NCBI RefSeq assembly: GCF_000186865.1
Contig: NW_008705569.1
Span: 872,143 to 936,142 of the forward strand
Direction: 5' to 3'
Source of the DNA: Aureococcus anophagefferens
Lineage: Eukaryota > Sar > Pelagophyceae > Pelagomonadales > Pelagomonadaceae
Length of the DNA: 64,000 nt
Positions 57,201-64,000 of the stretch are shown here, one piece after another. Each line of letters opens with the position of its first letter. Position 1 is the stretch's first letter. The notes under the pieces are model-generated. The model did not search any database and had not been told where the DNA came from. It saw nothing but the letters and a program-made list of their open reading frames with translations. The position numbers and the translations under genes are program-made.

Positions 57201-59616
57201 CTACAACGACGTGCCGCCCGGCGTCCCGCGGCCGCGAAGATCGTCGAGAGATGTCGACCGGGAAAACGAAGGACACTCGTCACCGACGCGTTCGGTAGGT
57301 GTCGCCCAGACTTCGGGAGCTCGCGGGCCAGTTCGCGGCGCGCGCCGGCGCGAGAGTCGCGGACCACGTGAACCGGCGCAAGGCGGCGCACCCCGCCCGC
57401 ATCCGCCTCTCCACGCCCGAGGCCATCGCCGACGTCGATTGGGACTACTGCGGCTCCTGCGTCGCCGTCGCGCTCAAGGACAAGATTCGAGTCTACTGCG
57501 CGGCGACGTGCGCGCCGCTCCTCGCCTTCGACTACCCCTGCGAGTTGGACGCCGCCGTGGCGCACGTCGCCTGGGCGCCCGACGACCGCGCGCTCGCGGT
57601 CCACGACGGCAAGACCCTCGTCGTGCTCAGCCTCGCGCGGGAAGGCTTTTACGTCGGCGCGTTGTTCGAGGTCGTCGCCTGCGAGGTCGTCGCGGGCGAC
57701 GCGGGCGACGCGGACATGCCCGGCTGCGTCGCCTGGACCTCCGCGACCACGGTCGTCGTGCCCGTCGTCACGCGGCCCGCGTCGGGGGCCCCCGCGGTCG
57801 TCCTCGCGCGCCGCGACGAGGCGCGCGCGGCGCCCGACGACCGTGGCCTCGCCCGCTATGGCTTCGCGCCGCGGCATCGCCCGGGCGTCAAGCGCCGCCC
57901 CAAGGGCGGCAAGTTCAATGGCGGCCATAGCGGCAACCACGTCGTCGCACTGGGCGACGGCCGCTGCGTCGTCGGCGCCGGGTCCGAGAACTTCCGGGGC
58001 TACCTCTACGACGTGTCGGGCGACGGCGCCGCGCCGGTCCTCGCGACGCTCGACACCGAGTCCCGGGCGTCGCCCGGCGGGTCCCACGGCTGGGACGTGG
58101 CCTGCTTTTCATCCGCGGGGACCCTCGCGATCGCGCAGCGGGGCGCCGTCGTCGTCTTCGACGCCGCGTCTGGCGACAAGCTCGCGCACACGGAGTCCCC
58201 CGAATACGTGCACCAGTGGTGGAACTATTCCTGCGTCTGCGTCAGCGACGACGGTGAGAAAATGTGCTCCGTCGACGAGAAGACCGTGCGCCTCTGGAAG
58301 TCCCTGGGGGAGGGGCGGCCCGGCGACGAGTGGCAGGCCGCGCTCGCGGAACCCCTCGCGGGCGACGTCGCGCACGGCGAGACGATCCGGCGCTGCGCCT
58401 TCGAGCCGAACAAATGGGGGACATATACCAGGCTCATCACCGCCGGCGAGCACGAGCTCTTCTTCTGGGCCGCGAAGGACCTCGAGACCTACGAGACCGC
58501 GGTGACGCACCGCGACTACGTCGAGTCGCTCGACTGGACGGCCGACGGCCGGCTCTTCGTGTCCGCGGGCGATCGCCGGCGTCCCGCGGCCGCGACGAAT
58601 TCCGAGAGATTTCGACCGGGAAAACGATGAAACAATCGTCACTGACGTGCTCGCTAGGCAATGGGGCGCTCCACTTCTGGGCCGGCGACACGGGGGACCA
58701 CCTGCTGCGCAGCGGAACTGGCCCCTTCCGCAACGTCGCGCTCGCGCCCGACGGGCGTCTGGCCCTCGTCGACGGGACGTCGGTCGTCGAACTGGCGTAC
58801 GACGGCGGCGCGCTCGCCCTCAACCCCGCGGGCAAGATCCAGGGCAAAGTCGACGCCGGGTCCAACCGCCCGCCGACCTGCAAGAAGTACGCGCGCTTCG
58901 GGCCCGGGAGCGACCGGCTCTACCTCTGGATCTCGAGCAACTGCGACGAGTGCGACGAGGCGAGCCTCCCGCACCACCTCGTCGAGTACGAGGACGACGG
59001 CGCGGGGACCTGGGCGCGCACGCGCGCCTTCGACCACCTCGCGCACGTGCCGCTCTGGCACCCGCGGGACGCGACGCGCGCCCTCGCGCAGCTCCCCGGC
59101 GGCGGCTGCGCCGCGATCCACGGCGAGACCCTCGAGCTCGTGGCCGCGAGCCCCGCGGCCGTCGCGACCGTGCCCGTCGCCGCGTCCCCCGACGAGGCGG
59201 CGACCCGCGCGACGACGGTGCCCGTCGCCGCGTCCCCCGACGGGCGCCTCGTCGTCTCCTGCACCGCCCGCACGCGGTTCGCCGTCGCGGCCTTCGACGC
59301 CGCGGCGGATCCCGCCAGGGGCCTCGTCCGCGACCAGCACCACGCGCCGCGCCTCGGCGACGAGTGGACCGTCGACGACGACCAGCTCATCGCGACGGCG
59401 AGCCTCAACGCCGACGGGACGCTCGTCGCGCTCTGCAGCCTCACGACCGTGTCCGTCTACGACGCGGCCACCTTCGAGCCCTCGGGCTACTACGTGCCCT
59501 GCGACGGGAGCGCCGCCGCCTGCGCCTTCTCGCCCACGGACCCGCGCGCCCTCGCCGTCGCCGACACGTCCGGTGGCGTCGCCCTCTACCGCCTCATCGT
59601 GCCGAGCGGCTCTTAA
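54285..59616 (+). CDS. STAND NTPase with embedded RelA/SpoT-like domain and C-terminal WD40 propeller
   Basis: Exons 54285-54632, 54687-55863, 56075-57210, 57299-58568 and 58658-59616 give 1629 residues. MGSAAS at the N-terminus fits N-myristoylation. A P-loop (GGGGTGKS, 138-145), Walker B (IVVDALDEL, Asp about 244) and SRDEPQIKRAF mark a STAND/NACHT-type NTPase. Residues about 420-560 resemble the RelA/SpoT nucleotidyltransferase fold: GPDRAREKVANEYGGD, LLKDLARCTVHF (Asp468), NKFASPTPMGYRDLSC and LCEIQLHH (Glu530). The region after it (KADGLFLYATLLADHL; FHVFHKTVVDWLTG) looks like the winged-helix part of the STAND module. Residues about 900 to the end form WD40-like repeats. Inferred role: sensor-effector protein that binds a trigger through the propeller and may act through nucleotide chemistry. 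Confidence 0.78.
54633..54686 (+). mobile_element. Very short family C introner (54-nt intron)
   Basis: The flanks GTCTTCGC (54633) and GTCTTCGA (54687) match at seven of eight bases. The element starts CGGCGTCCCGG and ends GACGCACGTTCGTAG; it looks like a deletion derivative of the 80-bp C copies. Splicing joins GTREW to VFDAVDDWLR just before the P-loop. Phase 0. Confidence 0.78.
55864..56074 (+). mobile_element. Introner, family B, forward orientation
   Basis: A perfect duplication GCTACCGC lies at 55864-55871 and 56075-56082. The ends are CTGCGTGGAAATCAACC and TTGATTTCCACACAG. A GC donor at 55864 gives PMGYRDLS; the internal GT donor at 55876 is also in frame and would insert four residues into the RelA/SpoT-like motif. 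Length is 211 or 199 nt. Confidence 0.92.
57211..57298 (+). mobile_element. Introner, family C
   Basis: The flanks GTGCCGCC (57211) and GTGTCGCC (57299) match at seven of eight bases. The element starts CGGCGTCCCGCGGCCGCGA and ends ACGCGTTCGGTAG. Splicing joins AYND to VSPRLRELAG. Length is 88 nt, phase 0. Confidence 0.88.
58569..58657 (+). mobile_element. Introner, family C
   Basis: The element starts CGGCGTCCCGCGGCCGCGA, as in the copy at 57211, and ends GACGTGCTCGCTAG. The flanks GCGATCGC and GCAATGGG agree at five of eight bases. A GC donor gives FVSAG-NGALHFW, a good WD40 repeat join. The internal GT donor at 58581 is also in frame. Length is 89 nt, phase 1. Confidence 0.85.
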
Positions 59617-59827
59617 CTCAAGTGTGACTTGCGTCTTGACTTTGCGTCGCGATAGGCCTCGGCGACCCCATGTTGCCGTCACCGTGCACGAGCTCAGCGG
59701 GCGCGGTCGCCTGTCTCGGTGTGGCCCCTGTTGGCGTCGCGCGCGGCTCCCACCGTCCGGAGTCGAGTGCTCTGCTTTTGTGGCCCCTGTCGGCGTCGCG
59801 CGCGCGCGACCCAAACCGTCCGACGCG

Positions 59828-60475
59828 ATGCGCGGCGACGTGCTCCTGCTGTTCATCTACATCTGCATCGCGTCCCTCTGCATCGCCTACCTCCGCTACG
59901 CGTGCGACTGTACGCGCGTGAAAGACACGCCGCACCGACACCGCCTCCGGCACGGCAAGTCCAAGCCCAGCGCGCCGCTCCGCCGCCTCGACGAGGCCTG
60001 GGATGACGCGACGTCCTGGGACGACACGACGGCGGCCTGGGACGACTACGACGTCGGCGGGTTCGACTTGGACGACCTCGGCTCGCGGCTCGCGCTCGCG
60101 CTCTTCGTCGCGACGCTCGCCTGCTTCATGATCTGCTCCTGCGTCGTGCAGTGCCTCGCGCCCGCGGCGCCGCGCGCGCGGCCCGCGACGCTCTACGGCG
60201 AAACGTACGACCCGCGCTACGGCGCGACGTTCGGCGCGTCGTACTACGGCGGCTACTACGAGCGCCCGTCGCACGTGCTCGTCGCGCCCTGGTGGAGCAC
60301 CCGCTACAGCTGGGGCCGCCGGCGCTACGGCGGCGCGGCGTCCCGCGGCGGCGCGCGCCGCCACCACGTCGAGCGGCACCACCACGTCGAGCGGCACCAC
60401 CACGGCGGCGGCCACCACGGCGGCGGCCACCACGACAGCGGCCACCACGACAGCGGCGGCCACCACCACGTATAG
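59828..60475 (+). CDS. Two-TM protein with a histidine-rich tail
   Basis: A 215-residue protein; ATG at 59828. The first hydrophobic segment (VLLLFIYICIASLCIAYL) is followed by a loop rich in Asp/Trp (WDDATSWDDTTAAWDDYD). A second helix has Cys residues (LALFVATLACFMICSCVVQC). The tail is Tyr/Gly-rich, then a run of His (VERHHHVERHHHGGGHHGGG ending GGHHHV). His-rich tails bind Zn, Ni or Cu in transporters and chaperones, so metal handling is a reasonable guess. No family is recognised. Confidence 0.65.
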   Translation: MRGDVLLLFIYICIASLCIAYLRYACDCTRVKDTPHRHRLRHGKSKPSAPLRRLDEAWDDATSWDDTTAAWDDYDVGGFDLDDLGSRLALALFVATLACFMICSCVVQCLAPAAPRARPATLYGETYDPRYGATFGASYYGGYYERPSHVLVAPWWSTRYSWGRRRYGGAASRGGARRHHVERHHHVERHHHGGGHHGGGHHDSGHHDSGGHHHV

Positions 60476-60506
60476 GCACTTTTGCGCAATGTGTAGTACA
60501 TCCTTT

Positions 60507-61652
60507 TTACGCCGCGAGCGCCTCGAGGGGCGTCGCGCCGTCCTCGATGGCGAGCATGACCGTGCCGATGGACCTGGCGCGCGTCGCCTCGAGGGCCGCG
60601 ACGAGGCGGTCGAACTCCGCGCGGTGGTCCCGGAGCAGCAGGAGGCCGTTGAGCGCCGCCCAGCGCGCCTGGTTCGCGACCTCGCCCGCCGGGTCGTCGC
60701 TCCCGAGGAAGCCGCCCACGGTCTCCTGGAGGAACTGGATGAGCGCGCCCTCGTCGTCCTTGCCGCCCTGCGAGTCGCCGTAGCACATGGCCTCGGCCGC
60801 GATGCCGCCCATGACGACGATCGTGTAACGATCCAACACGCTCCGCTTGATGGCGCCGGACCGCGCCGCGGCGTTGAGCTCCGCGTCGAAAAATGCCGTG
60901 CCCGCGGCGCCGTTGAGCGCCGCCGCGCGATCGTCCGCGAGCGCCTCGCGCGCCGAGAGCACGCAGCCCTGCACGGGGCAGCCCAGGAGGTAGGCCAGGA
61001 GCACGTGGCCCGCCTCGTGGCGCACGATGCGCTCGGAGTACTCGCTGTTCGCCGCGGCGGCGACGGTCTCGCCAACGGCGCCCTTGAACGCGACCTGATC
61101 CGCGAGGACCAAGGCGGCCGTGCCGAGGAAGAGCGGCTGCGGCGAGTCCATCCCGAGCTGCTTCGAGAGGAGGATCTCGGCGATGGACAGCACGGAGCCC
61201 AGGACCCACCAGAGCGGCCCCGCGCCCTCGGACGGGCGGAAGGACGCGAGCGTGAGGTTCTTCGTCCGCGCGGCGATGAACTCGGGCGTCACGCCGCGCC
61301 GCGTCACGGGCCAGGGCCGCGTGATGCCGACGCCGTAGCGCGACGCGAGGCCGCGGGCGCGCAGCGCCTCGTAGCAGCGCGCGAGCCGGTCCTCCTCCGA
61401 CCGGAGCGCCGCGGCGGCGCCGGAGCCGTCGGGCGCGGCGGCGACGGCGCACGCCCGGTCGAGGCACGCGGCCGCGAGGGTTCGGGAGAGGTCGGTCGTC
61501 GTGTCTTCCAGCGCTGTGACGACGCTCTCCGCGTCGCCCGAGGCGAGCGCCTTTTCGACGGGGGTGAGGTAGGCGGTGGTGTGTTTGAGTTTGTGCTGGG
61601 GCGGGAGAAACGCCGCGGTGGTTGTGGCGAGCAGGAGGAGGCGGAGGTGCAT
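60507..61652 (-). CDS. FtsH-like (peptidase M41-type) metalloprotease without AAA domain, plastid-targeted
   Basis: A 381-residue protein; ATG at 61652. The leader MHLRLLLLATTTAAFLPP ends with AAF, matching the Phe at the signal-peptide cleavage site used for plastid import in stramenopiles. One or two hydrophobic segments (LWWVLGSVLSIAEILL; LFLGTAALVLADQVAF) precede the zinc motif RHEAGH and LLGCPVQGCVL, then a downstream YTIVVMGGIAAEAMCYG and GGKDDEGAL, matching the M41 third-ligand region. The AAA ATPase module of FtsH is absent, as in the small FtsH-related plastid proteins of plants. Expected role: thylakoid or envelope membrane proteolysis or assembly. Confidence 0.82.
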   Translation of the reverse strand: MHLRLLLLATTTAAFLPPQHKLKHTTAYLTPVEKALASGDAESVVTALEDTTTDLSRTLAAACLDRACAVAAAPDGSGAAAALRSEEDRLARCYEALRARGLASRYGVGITRPWPVTRRGVTPEFIAARTKNLTLASFRPSEGAGPLWWVLGSVLSIAEILLSKQLGMDSPQPLFLGTAALVLADQVAFKGAVGETVAAAANSEYSERIVRHEAGHVLLAYLLGCPVQGCVLSAREALADDRAAALNGAAGTAFFDAELNAAARSGAIKRSVLDRYTIVVMGGIAAEAMCYGDSQGGKDDEGALIQFLQETVGGFLGSDDPAGEVANQARWAALNGLLLLRDHRAEFDRLVAALEATRARSIGTVMLAIEDGATPLEALAA

Positions 61653-62203
61653 TCTCGCAGGCTGCAGCGATGCTGCTGGTTGCGATGCGCGCTGACAGTC
61701 GACGGTCGACTCAGTGCTCTCGCATCGGCCGGATGACTGGGTATTGATCAGAGGTTGATCTCACTGCGCCGGGGGTCCGCATCGTTCGTCGCGCGCGCAG
61801 CGCACGGCACGACGCGTCCGCGGGTCGATCGGGACGCCGAGGAGGCAGTGTGCTACGCGGCCGGCGCGCGCGGCCGGGCTGGGGCGCGGTGGTGCCGGTG
61901 TAGTACTGCGGTGTTTTTTCTGCGACTCAGGCTCGCGGCGCTACGGGACACCGTGACGTCGCCACGGCCGCCGCGGTCGCGGCGGCCCGGGCTGCGCGCG
62001 CCGCGCAGCGACAGCGCGCCGAGCACGCCCGGCGCCTCGGCGAGGTCCGCTTGCGTGTCCTCTGCGGCTTTACGGCATCGGCAAGCGATTCTTCGCGTGG
62101 CTCGACGCCGCCATCGTCGAGGTCAAGTCGGCACCCACTGGCAAAAAACACCACACCGTCCAGAAACCTATCCAGAGAAGCAAAAAGAGAAGTAGGGATG
62201 CTT
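61653..62203. other. Intergenic region, 551 bp
   Basis: It follows the FtsH-like start (minus) and precedes the 5S rRNA terminator. Short frames exist; one near 62070-62204 ends with a Lys/Arg-rich tail (QKPIQRSKKRSRDA), but no start, domain or splice was found to support a gene. Confidence 0.35.
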
Positions 62204-62221
62204 AAAAAAAAACAAAAAAAA
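62204..62221 (-). terminator. RNA polymerase III T-run terminator of 5S rRNA
   Basis: On the minus strand the 5S 3' end is followed directly by eight T, one G and nine T, as expected for Pol III termination. Confidence 0.85.
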
Positions 62222-62339
62222 ACGAGCAACACTCGGGATTCCAACGTGGTCACCCACCGTAGTACTAACCAAGCTCGATCCGGCTTAACTTCGCTGAGCT
62301 GACGGGAAGCGGTGCTCTCCGAATGATATGGTCGCTCGT
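62222..62339 (-). rRNA. 5S ribosomal RNA
   Basis: 118 nt on the minus strand. The ends ACGAGCGAC and GTTGCTCGT pair to form helix I. The conserved core includes GCTCAGCGAAGTTAAGCC, GGTTAGTACTACGGTGGGTG and ACCACGTTGGAATCCC, including the internal control region used by TFIIIA. The gene is single in this window, not in an rDNA array, and its 5' end lies 44 bp from the SET gene start on the other strand. Confidence 0.97.
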
Positions 62340-62383
62340 GGAAGTCGAAGGGTGTTTTTTTCTATATAAATCGTGCAGCAGAA

Positions 62384-63280
62384 ATGGGTTCAGATCTGGC
62401 CGTCTTGGGCCAACAAAGACATGAACCTCCTCGACCGCCGATGACGACCTCCTGGGAGCGCTTCCGCGCCCGGTGGCTCCGAAATAAGTCATCGACATCG
62501 TTCGACAACCCAAAACTCGACGCCTTCGTCGCCGCCGCCTTCTTCTGCGACGCACGAGACGTGAAAACCATCGCGCAGACGTCAAGAACAGCACAACGAG
62601 CAGCGAAACGCATCACGAAACGCATCCGCGCCGACGTCACGCGCGGCTGCGCGCGCCAGCCCGTGCCCGTCGTCGGCGGCGCCGGCTTCCCGCGCGGCTT
62701 CCGCTACGCGAGCCGCGTCGTCGCGCCGCCGGGCTACGACGACTTCCGGGAGCGGCCGCGCGGCGACGTGCACGCGCCGGTCGCCGTCGCGTGGCTCGCG
62801 GCGCACGGCTGCTGGGGCCTCGTCGCCGCCGCGGACCTCGAGGCCGACACGCGCGTCTGCGACTACGCGGGCGCGCTCGTGTCGCGCGCGGCCGCGCGGC
62901 GCCGCGAGGCGGACGACGCCGCCGCGGGCCGGCCGACGTACGTGCTGTCCGTCGTCGAGCACTCCCTCGACGAGTCCGTGCCCGCCTGGCGCACGACCGT
63001 CGACGCCACGGAGGTCGGCGGCGTCGCGCGCTTCGCGAACCACTCGTGCGACCCGAACTGCGACGTCGTCGCGCGGCGCGCCGCGCGGGGCCAGCTGCTC
63101 CCGACGCTCGCGCTCGTGACGCGGCGGCGCGTCGCCAAGGGCGCGCAGCTCTGCTTCGACTACGCCGGCCTCGACGACGGCGGCGCCGCGGCCGCGCCCG
63201 TCGCGACGGAGGCGACGGCGACGCCGTGCTTCTGCGGCGCGCGCGCGTGCCGCGGCTTCCTGCTGCGACATCGGGCCTAA
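62384..63280 (+). CDS. SET-domain lysine methyltransferase with post-SET motif
   Basis: A 298-residue protein; ATG at 62384, alternative at 62441. The SET core shows GCWGLVAAADLEADT, then TTVDATEVGGVARFANHSCD with the catalytic NHSCxPN motif, then RVAKGAQLCFDYAG. A post-SET Cys motif follows (PCFCGARACRGFL, C-x-C-x4-C), which binds Zn next to the active site. There is no recognisable pre-SET domain; the N-terminal 100 residues are basic (AAKRITKRIRADV). Expected role: methylation of histone or other protein Lys residues. Confidence 0.88.
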   Translation: MGSDLAVLGQQRHEPPRPPMTTSWERFRARWLRNKSSTSFDNPKLDAFVAAAFFCDARDVKTIAQTSRTAQRAAKRITKRIRADVTRGCARQPVPVVGGAGFPRGFRYASRVVAPPGYDDFRERPRGDVHAPVAVAWLAAHGCWGLVAAADLEADTRVCDYAGALVSRAAARRREADDAAAGRPTYVLSVVEHSLDESVPAWRTTVDATEVGGVARFANHSCDPNCDVVARRAARGQLLPTLALVTRRRVAKGAQLCFDYAGLDDGGAAAAPVATEATATPCFCGARACRGFLLRHRA

Positions 63281-63330
63281 TTCTTTGTTGTTTTGTGGGT
63301 CGACAACGCGATTTTCGTTTGCCGCGGCGC

Positions 63331-63367
63331 GGTGCTTCTGCGGCGCGCGCGCGCGTGCCGGGGTTCC
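63331..63367 (+). repeat. Duplicated post-SET coding fragment
   Basis: GTGCTTCTGCGGCGCGCGCG and the following bases repeat, with small changes, the post-SET codons at 63225-63260. It lies downstream of the stop codon and is out of any gene. Confidence 0.65.
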
Positions 63368-63477
63368 CGGCGTTGTCGTCGAAGCGCGGCGCGTTTGCGC
63401 CGCCGCCGGGCAAAAAGGACGCAACTTCTCGTGTACTTCGAAAGCGGGATCTTGCGGGTAAAAAGCACGCCTCAGGC

Positions 63478-63484
63478 AAAAAAA
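63478..63484 (-). terminator. Pol III T-run terminator of tRNA-Ile
   Basis: Seven T on the minus strand, 3 nt after the tRNA 3' end. Confidence 0.8.
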
Positions 63485-63487
63485 GAG

Positions 63488-63561
63488 TACTCGCGGGGGG
63501 GATCGAACCCACGACCTTGGGTTTATTAGACCCACGCTCTGACCAGCTGAGCTACGCAAGC
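63488..63561 (-). tRNA. tRNA-Ile (anticodon AAU)
   Basis: 74 nt on the minus strand including discriminator A. Acceptor GCTTGCG pairs with CGCGAGT (two G-U pairs). The D arm is GCTC/GAGC with AGCTGGTCA loop. The anticodon arm TGGGT-CTAATAA-ACCCA gives AAT, read as Ile after deamination of A34. The T arm has loop TTCGATC and one mismatch in its stem (T50/C64). No intron. CCA is not encoded. Confidence 0.93.
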
Positions 63562-64000
63562 GATGTCTCCGGCCGCCGCCGCGGGCGCTCCGAGGCGCCT
63601 CCCAATGCGCCGCTAGCGGCTCATCGAGAGAAGCCCCGGGGGCTCACATTGGACGGGGGAGAAAACGAAATTGCCACAAGGCAATCTCCGAAACGGCGAC
63701 CCCCACCTGTTCAGATGGAGGTCGACGACTTGTGAACTTGACAACACGTGTGCGACAGCGAACATCAAATCGCAAACACACCCGTATCCCTCTGGCTTCG
63801 ATGCAGCGACGTCGACGACGTGCGAGACGACAGAACAACGTGGCAGGAGAACCATGACTCGGAAAGGCGCACGCCGGCACACGAAAATTTACGAGAGTGC
63901 ACCGTTCAGGTGAGTCGACCCAGAGACCAGAATCGAGGCGGAACGGGATTCGCCTCAAATTTACCGCGCGGTCGCCCGCGCCCGCCGCTCTCCCCGCGCG
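63562..64000. other. Intergenic region to the right edge
   Basis: No gene is supported. Short open frames on both strands (63613-63958) have no recognisable domain. The composition is closer to 50% GC than the rest of the window. Confidence 0.35.

Noticed and set aside
61755..62202. Possible short gene with a Lys/Arg-rich end upstream of 5S rRNA
   Set aside because: No supported start, no domain, and the frame needs an unseen splice.

Overview
The window is nuclear DNA of a GC-rich eukaryotic microalga, most likely a pelagophyte-type stramenopile (Aureococcus/Pelagomonas-like). The evidence is a gene-dense GC-rich sequence, 15 introner-type introns with 8-bp target duplications, a selenocysteine (UGA) codon in a protein disulfide isomerase, stramenopile-style Pro/Ser/Thr-rich linkers, a plastid-type leader with an AAF motif, 5S rRNA and tRNA-Ile(AAU) with T-run terminators, and eukaryote-only families (Cys-loop channel, CDPK, PRMT, POP4, SET). 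The organism name is an inference. No bacterial, viral or CRISPR features were seen.

Layout. 1-6976: the 3' part of a Cys-loop ligand-gated channel, a small membrane protein, a secreted SGNH hydrolase joined to a mucin-like stalk and membrane anchor, and a SAP-domain nuclear protein. 6983-13527 (minus): a sugar-nucleotide transferase, mitochondrial BCKDH E1-beta, a PPP phosphatase and an RNA m5U methyltransferase; between the last two lies 1.07 kb holding a BCKDHB fragment and an inverted repeat. 13623-24671: a CNBD-type channel, a senescence/PH/C2 protein, POP4, a 2OG/F-box-like/ubiquitin-like fusion, a VCBS-repeat membrane protein and a mitochondrial carrier. 24672-25790: 1.1 kb of atypical DNA. 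25791-38706: two unrecognised proteins, a PDZ-PH-PH membrane protein, a foldback element, a GT90 enzyme, two tandem ankyrin genes and a CDPK. 39401-46590: seleno-PDI, a two-domain glycosyltransferase, a ciliary FAM183-like protein and a voltage-gated channel. 46596-54135: a PRMT7/9-like enzyme, an ABHD-type hydrolase, a FAM69-like kinase, a small secreted protein and a 2OG oxygenase. 54285-59616: a 1629-residue STAND NTPase carrying a RelA/SpoT-like domain and a WD40 propeller. 59828-64000: a His-rich membrane protein, an FtsH-like plastid metalloprotease, 5S rRNA, a SET methyltransferase and tRNA-Ile.

Gene structure. All 15 recognisable introns fit one rule: intron = 8-bp target duplication plus inserted element. 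The duplication supplies the donor (GT or GC), the element ends in AG, and removal restores the pre-insertion reading frame exactly. Three element families (A about 190 bp, B about 200 bp, C 46-83 bp) account for every intron. Many convergent genes end within 0-48 nt of each other; one pair overlaps at its stop codons.

The genes do not form a pathway; they are ordinary eukaryotic single genes packed tightly. The most novel items are the STAND/RelA-SpoT-like/WD40 protein, the introner grammar (including GC donors that always split a glycine GGC codon), the Cys-loop channel with an EF-hand in its cytoplasmic loop, the oxygenase/F-box-like/Ubl fusion, and the seleno-PDI.
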